This document shows positions 31,630 through 44,400 of a stretch of DNA of 64,000 bases, piece after piece (position 1 is the first letter of the stretch; each line of letters starts with the position of its first letter). Both the position numbers and the translations under genes were made by a program. The stretch is from Rutstroemia sp. NJR-2017a BVV2. Its lineage: Eukaryota; Ascomycota; Leotiomycetes; Helotiales; Rutstroemiaceae. The stretch is taken from contig NJPS01000077.1 in assembly GCA_002946415.1 (NCBI GenBank), forward strand, positions 1-64,000, in the 5' to 3' direction. The notes beneath the pieces are model-generated. The model searched no databases, had not been told where the DNA came from, and saw nothing but the letters and a program-made list of their open reading frames with translations.

Positions 31630-33459
31630 GTAATCTACCACAGCGCGGGCGAGCACCCTAGATTTTGATGGACTTCGAGCAATTTCATCCCATGGCTAAG
31701 AGGCACTCCTCCACAATTTGTGCTCTCAAATTGTAATTAGTCTTTCGATGGCATACTAGACGATATGAATATATTGCAAATGGACTTTACATCACGCAAA
31801 CTTTTCCCACATACGTGATATATTCAAACGAAGTATAACTCATACCAAGCCGACCGAACTGTTGTCATCAACATCCGTGGCTATAAAGATAACCCGAAAA
31901 CGAAGTTGCCAGAAGAATAACGCAAAATTGATTTTGGATTGCTCGCTCCATGACTTGGATGGTTAGTCAGAGACACGTTGCTATTACCCAACAACAGGGT
32001 TTCATCCGCCAACCCAGAAAAAATTTCTGACTTCCGACTCAACTGCGGATCTTCCGTTAACGAAATAACAGATACGCTACCTTTTATTCTTAGCCTAGCA
32101 CCCGCGATACCAGCACAGCCAGATGAATTGACGTCCATGCCCGAAACCAGCACGATGATAGATAGATTGACGATTCAGAGTTCTGCGCTATCAAGATGCC
32201 AATTCCTCTTAATTCCGTCAATCCAAGCATCAAATCTCACCTCAAAAGGTCAAACTTTATGATTTGATATACTCTCCTATCAGGTTAGCTAGGACAGCGT
32301 TGCGCAAAGCGATTTCTCTTTTATTACGAGGCGTCTTTTATTGAGGGAACGGAAAGATTGGGAAACTTCACACACCTTATGTATCTTGGCTCATTTAACA
32401 CTGAAACATGACATGCCGAGCAGCAAGCTCACCTGTTCGCGCTGCATTTCACATCCAGCAGATAGGGGTTAGTGAGGGAATACAAAGACAAATTGCAATG
32501 CTATATGATAGCAGACATCCTGACCGCTTGAGCATCCACCTTTCCTAGCTGCCTTGCAGCATCACTGATTGATGATATTCTTTGCCTTGTAATTGATAGT
32601 GAATTTCTGCAAGCTTCAGCAGGTCACTCTTTTCCCGGCCTTGAAATATTGTCGTAATGATGGTTGCGAACTACATGGTGCACAAAACAACATAATCTTA
32701 AAAGTAAGTCGTCTTTTCGATGAGAAGTGGGTATCTTCTCCTTTTCTGTTTCTTCGCACAGCTCTTCACAAAATGAAATGTCGTAGAAATAAGCAGTGTG
32801 GGACTTGTGCGCCAAGCGTGCGCATCTACCGGGGCTATGAGCGGGTACCACCACGACTAATGCGAGTTTGGGGTAAGAGCGTCGGGCTGCAACCTTGTCT
32901 CTGTTTTGAAAAGTGGCACCACAACGGCTGACAGTACGGGGTGTGGTGAGGACGAGACTTATTATACCTGTATGAACTGTTCTTATGGGAATGCCCTAAG
33001 GTGTATCTTGGCTGATGCGACCGAGAAGATGATCAGGGATCTCATTACTACTTGATGATGTGCAGCTTCTGCTTGCGTACCGGTCCTTGGCGTCACAAAC
33101 TATTGGGAGTCCTAACTGCCTCGTGCGTTATGAAACACCGTAATGGGTGTCGAGTGTACTAGGATAAACCAGGGGAAAAACTAGACGCTACCTATCGAGG
33201 TCGAAAGTAGCTTAATTACGTGCTCGACTAAATGGATGCGCCTGTCGATCGCTATCTCTTCTTGTGAGGTAGTGCAAATGATACTTGTAAAAGGAGCATC
33301 CTTTCACATCTCAAATAAATAACACATACATTTTGGATATCGCGCGCCGTTCGAAAAGAAGCCCAGAACGAATATTGTGAAGGTTGTATGAGAAAATATG
33401 TCCGAGTTGAATTACAAGACTATAATGACCAGCCCTACCTACCCCTATGCCCTAAAGCC
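31630..33459. other. Non-coding right part of MAT idiomorph
   Basis: About 1.8 kb between the companion MAT gene and the SLA2 stop codon. Open frames at 31881-32262 (both strands) and 32593-32931 are short, have no family resemblance and no credible exon partners. I searched by eye for alpha-box remnants of MAT1-1-1 and saw none, though a decayed fragment could be missed. It probably holds the 3' regions of both genes and the right idiomorph boundary. Confidence 0.5.
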
Positions 33460-36400
33460 CTATTCTTCCAGATAGGATATCTTCCTCATCTCACCCAGTC
33501 TCTTCCTTGCCGCGGCAAGATTGTTCTCGAGTTGTAGAATTTCAACCTGTGCGGAAACATGTTAGCTGAATGCAATGTATAGTTTTAAAAACATAATCAC
33601 TTACCTGCTGTTCCATCTCCCTGACCTTAAACTCGTGAGCACCTAGCTTGGCGTAATCCTCCCCTTCATCGTCCTGATCTCTATCCTTGATCATGCTCTG
33701 CACTTGTCTAACGAGAGACCTGCAGGCGGCACCGACAGCTTTACTAGCTTCCTCCAAACTCTCCTGACTCTTGCTCATGAAGCCTGCCTTGACTCTACTA
33801 GCTGCTACCAATTGCGCGGTTGAAGCCGCAACGTTGTTAGATGCAACAATAAGTTGCTCGGGGCTGTTCCTTCCTGACAGCACGCCGTCGGCGGTCTCAA
33901 TCAACGTGTTGGTGGATGATGCGACTGCCTTGGCGGCAGAAATGAGACCTTCTGTCCATCGGTTGTTCTTTTTGTAAAACGCAGTCTTCGAGGATGAACC
34001 ACGGCCGGCTTGGACAATCTCCTGTTGTGTAACTGTAGCGGCCTTGATCAATCTTGCAATGGCATTCGTCACTGCAATAGCAGCATCCAGAATAGAATCA
34101 TGAATCTCAAGCTTATAAGTGGAATACTGGTCCTTGGGTTTCGACTTGAGCTTAGCCAGGCGGGCAGCAGCGGCACTAATTGCATCGGCAGCTTTGTTCA
34201 ATTCGCTGTCGACGAGATCGCCAAGATCGCCCTTGTTATTCGTTATCTTGTCGCTGTTCGGCGCAAATGTGTCTGCGAGTTTATTCAACTTCTGAAGGTT
34301 CATTTGAACTTCGTTGTTGCTGTTGATAACCACGTCCGTTTTCTGAATTGGATCCATACCGTCGAGTCGGAAGCTTTGAAGACCGCGGAAGAACTTGACA
34401 GTGGACAAGGCTGACTGGCGTGCCCCATTGGTGAGTTGGTCGGCTTTCTTGTCATCTGTAGCAAGTCTGGTGAGACCCTTGGTATTACTGAGAACATCGG
34501 CAATGGAACTTGCAAACACGTTGATCGTCCGAATTATCTCAGCATGACTGCTATTTGGACCATCCGCAATAAAGTTGTTAAAAGCCGTGGCGAACTCGGT
34601 AGCGCTAGCTGATGCTTTCTCGATCTGTGACAGAACGTATGAAGGAGTCGCATTTTGGTTACCAGCTTGCATAGAAGAGTCAAGTTCGTAAAGCGCATCA
34701 TCAACACGTTGAACACCGCTCTGTAGCACCGAGTCTATGATATCATTTATCTTCCCGATGTTTGATAGAAGCATGGCGTCGATCTCTCCATCCATTGCGT
34801 GGTCATTAGCGCCTTGCGCCATCTCAAGCTCGTTCAGTCGGATGAGTGTGTCGTCGAGGCTCTGCTTGTACACCTCGAGCTCGTCTTCCTTCTCGCGGAG
34901 TAGTCTTTCCGCATCTGATCCACCTTCGCTGTACTTGGAATGAACTTCCTCCAGAGCACGGGATTTGTTGCGCAGGGCCTCCTCGAGATCTGCCATTTCG
35001 CGATTATACTTTGAAAGCATCGTTGACAATTCATTGCCTTTGCTTCGCTCTAAATTGTCTGCACGATCGAGTGCCATACGAAGCTCGCGCTTAAGCTTCT
35101 CTAATTCTTCCTTGTTACCACCAGTAAGACGATCCTTCTCATGAAGAGCTCTGTCTCTTTCTCTGATCATGTCCGCAAGCTCAAGGTTTTTAGTCTTAAT
35201 TTCTCGTTCGAGCTTTTCCCGCTTGTCGATAGCCTCTTGAGCAGAAGCTGCCTTCAATTGCACACTCTTGAACTTTTGGAGAAGATCAAGATGTTCATGT
35301 CGTAACTGCGAATACAACTTGGCAAGCGCCTCGTACTTTGTCCTCCATGTATTGACTTGTTCTTGCAGCGCTCGAATCTGGTCCTCTTTGCTGCCGAGCT
35401 GTTGGCCGTAACTGCCCTGAAGCTGTGCTAGCTCGCCTTCTAAAGCCTTTATCTTTTGGTCATATTGTTGTAGCATAAGTTGATCCCTGGCGTATTGTGC
35501 TCGAGCTTCCAGGTTCTCTCGTTCGAGTTCCGCTAGTCGACCGTAAGTTTGCTGTTGTGATTGCTGGAGCATCAATTGTTCTTGCTCCCGCCTTTGTTGC
35601 TCAGCAAGTAAACGCTGCTGTTCTTCATAATCTCGCTGGGCCTGAAGTTGCGCTTGTTGTTGTGCTAAGATCTGTTGCCTCTGTCGTTCCTCCAAGACTC
35701 TTTGTTGCTCCTCGTACATCTGGTTTTGGCGTGCCTGCTCATTCTTCCAAAATTCGCCAATTTCATCCGGTTCTTCTGTCTTCGGCGGGTTTGGAGGGGT
35801 AACCTGTCTTTCGATCTCTTGCTTTGGTCGTTGTGGTAATCGAGGAGCTGAATCATCTTCGGAGAGAAGGTTTGGAGGATCTTGTGGCAGCTTTGGCACG
35901 GTGATCAAACTGGTGAGATACCGAAGATTAGAGCACTCGTAATAAAATTTCACAAGACGATAATGCTGCGCATCATATCTCGTCCTCAACGGCTCCAGTG
36001 CTTCGTCATCACCGGTCGCTAAGAATCAATCAGTGTTAAGTTTTGCAGCCCGTGAATTCGTACTTACTCGTGTGCATCGCTCGGAGCATGCTAGTGATGA
36101 ACTTGTAGATACCATAACTCTCTTGTACCAAAGGCACCAATGCAGATATCCTACACTCATTGTGCCCTCCATTTCGGAAATGCGAGAATATCAATTTTTG
36201 AAAGTGTTCAATCCTATCCTGCAAAGCCATAAGATCTGATATGGTTTCGTAGCCCTCGTTCGGGTCATTGATCCCCTTCAAGCTAATGTACTCCTCGTAT
36301 TCGAACGTCCCATTGAAATCTGGGTGTTGCTGATGAAATGAGAGTTTCGAAAGTAGGAAGCTGACGTATTCTTTGATCAGAGGGCCGTATCCCCGCAGTC

Positions 36401-36939
36401 CTTCGCCGGACATACCCCTATTCAAGCTGTCGATCCAGTTTCGATTTGCCATGGCCTCCCTCAAGCTGGAAGGATGACCCTCTTGCAGGACTTTGTGGAC
36501 GGTGATCAATGCCTTGAAAGTCTGAACCTCATCGGCGAGAATGGGTTGCCTGCGAAGCTCCAAAGTCAGTCATTTTCTATGTTACCACATATTGAAATTC
36601 CCCAGAATTTTGACGAGCTCATCCAAGTGAGAGAATAGAGACAAATCGCACTGACACTTTCATGCCAGCCCAGAAGGCTGCAGAATTGCTGTGGTCCCAT
36701 GTGTACACAATGCAGCTGCGGACATGCTTGCGCTTCGGAGCGGTTTCTTCGATGCTTGTGGCCTTTCGGATGTTAATGGCAAGCTCGGCCTCGGACCTAG
36801 ATTATGAAAGAATTAGTGACTGACTGACTGGCTGAAGATAGAGCAATAGACAGGTAATGTCACAAGCTCAGAAATTCCGAAGCTTCCAGCACACTTACTT
36901 CGCATGATCAACGTTTCTGGCAGTTGGCGCGTACGACAT
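33460..36939 (-). CDS. SLA2: Endocytic adaptor SLA2 (HIP1R/End4 family)
   Basis: Actin- and clathrin-associated endocytic adaptor of cortical patches, and the standard right neighbour of MAT. Five exons on the minus strand (36939-36899, 36796-36656, 36549-36068, 36018-33605, 33546-33460) give 1054 residues. The ANTH domain (about 1-280) shows NVDHAKSEAELAINIRKATS, RSCIVYTWDHSNSAAFWAGM and VQTFKALITVHKVLQEGHPS. A Pro-rich stretch precedes a long Gln/Glu coiled coil (about 330-630). The C-terminal talin-like I/LWEQ actin-binding module contains FYKKNNRWTEGLISAAKAVA and ends VEILQLENNLAAARKRLGEM with RKISYLEE. The first exon encodes only 13 full codons. The frame is clean throughout, with no decay. 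Confidence 0.96.
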
Positions 36940-37572
36940 GGTGGAAGGCGCTCAGAGCGCGCAATTGACTGGAAAGGCGCAAAAGGAAAGGTGACAATTT
37001 ATGGAGTACTGGAATGATATGTGGAAAAAAACAGTTGCGATCTTTCCCCTTAAGCAAGAAGAGAAGCTAATGATAGATAGTTGGAAGCTGCCTTGGACTG
37101 TTCTACGTTTTAGTGGAGCTGCGTAATGTTGCGCCTGTGTGCGTGCGCAGGAGCACTAACTAATTTTAGGAGCGTAGTTAAGCATACTAGCCTTAGGCAC
37201 ACAGTCCCCAAATACTGCATTTGCTGCGTCGTAAGTCGTATCATCACAGATGGCTCTATCGTGATAATCGGGTCTTGTTATTATTACTAAGACTGTTGTT
37301 ATACAGAGAGGTTCTTGACCGTGCTGCAATCATAGAAATTCTTCCCGAACATATCCGCCAAACCTTGTATTGAATGTTCTGATCCCATTGCCCAATCCCC
37401 CTTTTCCACCATGTAACGCCAGCTAAAAGTTAAATAATGAAGCCGAGGATACCCTGCTAATTCAACGGGTCCTTTGTATATTGCGCCTCCAATGCATCGT
37501 GCGTTTCCAACAAATATGGGGGAATCAATGAAGCAGCTTGAGTAGAAGAGAGTCAAAAATGAAGAAACCCGG
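36940..37572. promoter_or_regulatory. SLA2 promoter and NVJ2-like 3' end
   Basis: About 630 bases upstream of SLA2, also containing the 3' flank of the preceding minus-strand gene. Small frames within it have no support. Confidence 0.5.
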
Positions 37573-40500
37573 TCAAACACCCGCATCCTCGTCGACGAAG
37601 GTACTCCTACTCCGAGCCTCCTGTTCCTGTGCGGCCAGCCACGAGGGAAGTTGATGTCCATCTTCTTCTGGGCTACTTGAGATCACTCGATGAGGATTTC
37701 GTCTTTTCGGTAATCGAGGTGGCTCACGAGGGCCGGAAGCATTAGGGGCAGTCTCAGTTTGCTGATTTTCTTCTCCTGTCTCATCACCATCATCAACCCA
37801 TGGCTGCATATAAGTAGGGGTCTCATCTGTAGTTGGCGTTGTTGGCTCTGATGGCGCTGAGACAACTAGCAAGCCATCATCGCCTGCGTCCGTCGACCTT
37901 TGCGATCCACGTCTGGGCAGAGGCGGAGGAGGAACTTTTCGTGACTGGCCTGCAGCGGAATCTGCGACTTGTCTTTGTGGAAGCACCGGTGGCGAAATTG
38001 CCTTTCGCTTTGGCACAGGAATAGGGGCAGTCTTCGTCTTCTTGCCCGGTGGAGGTAGAGGTACACCGGGCGGAGGTAATGGCTGACCCCGACCCACTAC
38101 ACGGAGTTGCGCAGGCTCTGCTGGCTCAGATGAGCTCTCTCCTTTATGTTCGTTGCGTCGTTGAATAGCGTTCCACTAAAGAATCAATGTCAGTTACATG
38201 ATTTTACCAGGCGTTGAGCACCGGTGGAAGAATAGAAGAGCATAAGACAACGAGGACAGAAACGAAGTTTGTAACTTACACCCCAGTTTTTGGCAGTCGC
38301 TGCCGCATTGGTGACTGCGGCGAGTGAAAGACGCTTGGCCTCCGATGATGATGATGATTTCCCAGAAGAGGTAGAATTCTCACGACGAAAATTATTGCCA
38401 AAAGCTTTGGAGGATGGTAAATCGGATTTTAAAGAGGAAGTACTTAAGCTTGCTGGACTTGATGAATAGGAAGGAGTGTTAGATTTGTTGGTGGGTACGG
38501 AAGGTTCAATTGATTGTTGTGGCGTTAGATCATTCCCGGAGTCTTTCTTAGAATGGGACGAACTCCGTGATGAAGTCGAAGATTGACTACCGCTCTGCTT
38601 CACCCGTGCAGGGCGCGAGGGAGATTCTCCTGGCGAATTTGCCGGCAATTCCGTTTTTGCAGATAACTTAGCCATGGCATCAGCAGCAAAACTCTGGTCT
38701 GGAGGGCTGGAGCTTTTGAAAGCATCGGCGTTCGTTACATTGGTGCTGACAACAGGGGAAGAAGTGCTCGCAAAGGAGCTTGAACGAAGGGCTCGTGGTT
38801 TCTCTGTAGTTGAAGTTCGTGTATCGATACTAGTAGACGATCCATTATACTCCATATTGGCTAGATTCGTAGTCGACTTTACGCTCTTCCGGGAGTGTGG
38901 CACACCCAAAGGATGAGAGTCAAGAGCTGGTGTACTTTGGCTTGCCTCTAGGGTAGTCGACGCAGGTATGGGCTCGTGGTTCTCGAGGTCCAATGCCTCT
39001 ACCTCATCTACGTCGCCATCCTCTGCTGCGGCGGTCTCCGCATCTTCGGAATGCTCAGCTTGTCTATCGTCCGCCCAGATCCCCCCTCTCCACAGCTTGG
39101 ACGCTGTATCGGCAAACGGTGAATCATCCCAGTTTGGATAGACCAGCGTTTCAGCGACAACCTCTTTAATTCTATTTTCAATCTGACGAAGAATTAGTGT
39201 GTATGTAATCTGCCGTGAACTCACAATAGGCTCTATTGTCATATCGATCTTGGGCATGGTCTGGAACGTCATCCAAAGTCTGTTCGAAGGAGGCGGTTTG
39301 ATCCGTATGAGCATATGACCTTCGATCTTCTTCAGGACAACGGCTAACAGTAAATTGACCTCACGAGCCTTAAATCGAGCACCTAGATCAATACGAGCGA
39401 TAGCAGCAACCTCGAGGCGGAAATTGCCCGTATATCGCACGTCTGCTTCGACAATGAGTTCTCCGTCCACAGTCAGGTCTTTTAGGCGGGGGTTTGTAAT
39501 CATTGGTGCGGCCTCTCCCATGTCTATATTCCGCAGTGCAATTTGTCTCAAAAAGTTTGGGGTTTTGACTCTTGATATCTTTTTGGTAATCTTCGCGCGC
39601 ACAAAGTTCTCGACCTCCGGGGTCTTGTATAAGGCGAGAAATATCCTTCCGACAAGCGCATTGATCCACCTTGTCTGCAAATGTTCCTCTGATGAGTGCA
39701 ACCTCTGAACCAAGGTTATGATATCTTTCACTTCGTATTGTAGAGGTATTGGAGGCTTCGGGGTCGAGTCTGCTTCCTGATTTCGAAGGAGCGCAAAGTA
39801 GAAATCTTCCTTTTCTGAACAGTTCTCGGAGAACAGGTAAAAAGGTTTAGAAGGTGTGCCATCCGCCGTCGTCTCACCCACGCCTTGCTTCCTTGATAGA
39901 CATATAGCGTTCCTTTTGATGAATAATTCTCCCTCTGGAGTAGGATCATCGAATCCCGAGTATATGCTAACGTCGTGATGTGCCAAAGACACTACGTGTC
40001 GGACTTCGAGCTGTTCGTCATCATCGTAAAGCATCAGATGGCCATGCCTAACTTCAATGTCAGCATGTATTAAAGTGTCCAGTATTGTGGACAAGCCCGC
40101 TGTAGACTTACCTCAACACCACATAGAACACATTGCCACCTCTCTTCTGTGGTTTACCCACACCCTTGTTATCTAATGGTCCATTGTTTGTCTTTCTCTC
40201 GAACAAGCTTCTGTACATGCTCTGATACACGCTGGGGCTGGCTGCAGAGACAGTAGTTGATCCTAGAGGTGTTGTACGTTCTGGCGGCTTGCCATTTACC
40301 CCGCCTGGAGAGTACTCCCTGCAAACCGCGAAATACCCAGCAGCTACGTCGGCTTGATGGTTGTCGCGAAGCTGGAACTTTTCCCCAAGAGACTTTTGTG
40401 CGGATTTAATAGCATTTGCATCGTCACCGGGTCGCAGAAGCGATGCGCCATCGTCTGAGGAGTTTGCTTCGTCGCGGACTGGGAGGGTAAGGTATGCGTG

Positions 40501-40584
40501 GAGCAAAATGGATATTAGGACGAGGGGAATAAATGTTAAACCACCTAAGCAATAAATGAAGAGGAACCATGCAAAACCTCCCAT
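37573..40584 (-). CDS. NVJ2: NVJ2/TEX2-like SMP and PH domain lipid-transfer protein
   Basis: Predicted ER-anchored tether at membrane contact sites. In yeast Nvj2 sits at the nucleus-vacuole junction and moves ceramide between ER and Golgi. Three exons on the minus strand (40584-40112, 40047-38280, 38175-37573) give 947 residues. An N-terminal membrane segment (FLFIYCLGGLTFIPLVLISI) starts within ten residues of the chosen ATG. A PH-like domain (about 145-270) has VFYVVLRHGHLMLYDDDEQ and SLAHHDVSIYSG. The SMP domain (about 290-500) contains WINALVGRIFLALYKTPEVE, FLRQIALRNIDMGEAAPMIT, LIVEADVRYTGNFRLEVAA and GHMLIRIKPPPSNRLWMTF. The last ~400 residues are Ser-rich, then Pro-rich (PLPPPGVPLPPPG, VPPPPLPRR), suited to SH3 binding. 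In-frame codons continue upstream of 40584, so the start is a best guess. Confidence 0.85.
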
Positions 40585-41411
40585 TTTGACATTCGCTGCA
40601 TGTGTGATATAAAAACGGAGATCAAGGTTATGTCTCCTCGTAGTGAAAAGGTAAATCGATAATAGCGAAATAAGGAAGCGGCATTTGGGAGTTTGGGAGC
40701 TGTATTCGTAGAGGTTGGTCGAGCAGGGTTTCCAGAACAAGCGCCGCAGCGACGTCAGTTTATTTCAATGTGTGTGGTAAATCTGACACCACTCTTGGAC
40801 GTCTCAATTTCGTTTCGCCATTCGAAGGACTCGCATCTGCTGCACGTACGCATCCACCTTAAACGAGTGCAAGTTCCGATATTCTTGAGGTTAGGATAAA
40901 GTCGAGTTGTGAGTTGTGAGTCGTGAGAAGGCTAGACTGTCCGTTTCCTTTACCCTACTTACTCAGCCTATGCCTGTACGTCACTGAAAGTTAGGGTCCC
41001 AATAGGTCCTAAAACCAGATATTTTAGGCAATGTGACAAGCTACTACCAAATTCACAGACACTGCTTTCGTACATTGCTGAATTCGTTATTATAATATAT
41101 ATTCATATTTTATATCGCATAATCCATCAATTCAAAATCATCAGCAGCTGATATACTGTATTAGAATTACATTTACTCATTCATTATTAGCGTGACCAAG
41201 ATTTGTTAGCAGCACCGACCATGCTTGTGGGAATTCCCCCTCTATACTCATTATCCAGAACGTCTTGAAATGCTCTTCACAATGCCATGGTAATCAACAA
41301 AACCGATGCGTACATCTTCCATGACTGTATATCTCGCATTCCGGCGCCACATCTAGAATTTCGCTTGCCTATCCCAGCTCCAACCTCCGTAACACAAAAA
41401 TTATCGGTGCT
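40585..41411. other. Intergenic NVJ2-like 5' / REV3 3'
   Basis: About 830 bases. It holds the promoter of the NVJ2-like gene and the 3' flank of REV3, both on the minus strand. A locally A/T-rich patch lies at about 41075-41190. No gene is supported. Confidence 0.5.
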
Positions 41412-44400
41412 TTACCACTCCAGGTCAGTCAAATCCAGCTCCAACTCATCAGCTTGTGACAGAGCCTCCATGGCTGGTATCGCAAGAGCTCGTTCCCGCC
41501 TGAGACGAGCTTTCTGCTTCATCCTTGTGTAGAAGACGGGACAGTCTTTGCTGTCACACCTCACTTCCTCCAACGGAGACAAGCCCGAACAGGTCTGGCA
41601 AACCTTCTGAATATCCAGAAAGCTCTTTTCCTCAACGTTAAGTCTTGTCCGCAACGAGAGCATGGAGGTTGGCCTATCCAGAAGACATCCAGAACAAATA
41701 GACCCTTCACTTTCAAGTTTCTCTTTACACACAAGACATGAAGATGATTTCATGTATGATTCGAGAGTTTTCTTGTTGACTACTAGCTCCTTTGACTGTC
41801 CAAGAGGAAGATCCGTCTCAACCTTCCGCACACGCTGGACCTTTGGCATCTCATCATACCACTTTCTAACATTGGCACCCATAAGATTGAAAATTCGTTC
41901 CAGAGGCGGGATCAGGTTCTTTGAAATGTAATATTCCGCGTCTAGTTCGCTGCGATCGTCATTTAAAAGCTCCTCGGGAGATACGCAACGATCAACCAGC
42001 CGTGCTCCTGGAGCGCCAGTTATAACTACGTATGGCACTCTCTCACCATACTGCGGCTCCGCCCGTGCATCTTCAAGCATTCTCTTGGTGCTAATGAGAG
42101 CTCCTGGTGGTGGTGGTCCTTTGTTGCTATAAGTCCCAAGCTTTACTTCTCTGGCGAAGCAAAAGTCTTGAATAGACACAGCACCCTTCATGATCTTCTC
42201 GCACTGTTCCTGGAAATATGACTTAACCTGACTCAAATCGGCGGTGCGAAACAGTAATTTAAGAGCCTTTTCTTCAATCTTTTGCTCCGCGGGTGTACCA
42301 TCACGTCGTACTGTTTCAATGCCTTTAGCATCAAAGTCTGGCTCAACTTGTGTTTTAGACTCATACTTGAAGCCCACGTAGCGTTTCTTAGCTAGAAGCA
42401 CACAAGGAAGATACACCTTTTCAAATTTGAGCTTGACCGGACGCGGATTCATGTTGGTGACTGTTTTTGCAATCTCGTTACCGATGTCGAACGCTTCGTC
42501 TTTGCTGCGTCCCTTGAGGTATATGAAGAGACTGTCGGTATCTCCATAAACTACTTCAGCACCCCAGCGCTTAACTGAATGTATTAGGGCAATTGCTTTT
42601 TCGAGGGTTTCTCGACCCGTCTGCACAATGCTGTCGGCTATTTCAGAACAGGGCATGCGTCCAGAAAAAGACGCCGACGTGTATCCATACGTAACATTGG
42701 CGATTAGCTTCAAGGCCAATTGCCTGTTGTTCAAAAGGCGTTGCAGTGCTTTATCCTCCTGGTCAACCTTCATGCCGCTCTTTACCATAACTCGTGTCTC
42801 CAAGATTTCCCCTAACATTTTCGCTAGGAGAGACTTCCTTATTTCCGGTTTGGCATACATCATGCCGTTTGGCGCAATGTTGATGTGATCTTTCAATAGT
42901 TCAAGCAGCCTTTCTTGCCGTTTATACTCCGTGAAACCCATTTTGTTGGTTCCACGCCAACTCGCCACTCGCCCAAGGTAAGTAGAGTAGCAATAATTAT
43001 AGGCAATCATCACGCTTGGGTACAAGCTTTGGAAATCGAGGACCAGCACCGGGCCGTTGTAGAACGCACTCTGAGGTTCCATGACCAGCGGAAGGCATTC
43101 CAGAGCATTTTGACTTCCAATTTGCTTTCGACTTGGTGATATCAGGATGAAATTTTCCGGCTTCGCGATACGAAACATGAGGGATTCCACTTTGAACTGT
43201 GAACCACGAGAGAAAACAGAAAAGAAGTCAACGCCCAAAAGACGTGCTTGCTCACTTGTCCGAGAGACCAACTCATTTGTCTCGAGAATTTCCAGGTTAA
43301 GCTGCACTCGAATGATATAATGGGAGAGTAGTTTCGACAGGTCTCGCGGCGACTTGCTAGTATACCAGGTTCTTAGATCAGCCCAAGAGTAATGAGGGAT
43401 CCGTTGATGCAGTAAATGGAAAACCACATTCTCCAATGTATATTGAAGAAGGTTGAGCTCGCCCCGCATAGCTCGCCAAATATTTATCATATGCCTCCCA
43501 GTGACACGGATTGTGGACGTATTGTTGAAGCCCCATTTATCATTTTCCTTTCCGAAACGCCCATGCGATTGCGCCTTCATACGCGAAAACTCGTCACAAA
43601 GATCGTAATCATATTTAGTTCTCGCTCGCTCAATCAAGTAGCCCCATGATCCGCTATGAACTTCATAACCGGTCAGTATATCAGGATCATGTTCGCGGAC
43701 AATTTCAACCATGCGAACGAGAACATCAAGCTCAGAAGACTCTGTATAGACCTCATACTGAACAAGATTGGATATTTTTTCAGCCATTACGTTGTCTTCC
43801 GAAAATACCACAACGCCAACTCTAGAAGGATTACTTTCAGAGTTGAGATCGCCTGTTTGTAGGCTCCAGAAGATACATTGAACCTCATCCTCTTCTGGAT
43901 TAGGGACAAAGTTTCCTCTTGTGTTGACATGCACTTCTAAGCTCATGATGCTCATGTACTGAGCCTCGCATTGAATGTTCTTGGTTTTCTTATGCTGGGT
44001 AAATTTGAAGCCGTGATTATTCTTCTGTGTAGGTCCATCGATCTGTGAAAGTTTGCCTTTCTTCCCCGACCTTCTGACTGATCGTGGTGTTGCAAATCGC
44101 CTCCCACCGTTGGTTACCTCTTTGGACTCTTGATGAGCCCACTTCTGTACCTCGGCGTAGCTCGGAGGACTTTCTGCAAAAGTCCATGAGCGGAGGCTGC
44201 ACATTTGTTGTCGGGCCTTGTTCGATTCTTCCTCTTTTGTCCTGTCATGTAATACGACCGTTTTAGAGTCAAAAGTGGCATTCGAGATACCCGTGGGATC
44301 GAAATGGGGAAGGAAGGGTAGTGTTGTGCTTCCCAATCTAAATTCTCGACCTGCCCATTCCCGGGGTCTCTCAGGCACGTCCGCTTCGTTACTATAATAC

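Noticed and set aside
31881..32262. Overlapping frames on both strands, considered as a MAT1-1 gene remnant
   Set aside because: No alpha-box-like or other MAT1-1 motif could be read in any frame; similarity search would be needed to reopen it.
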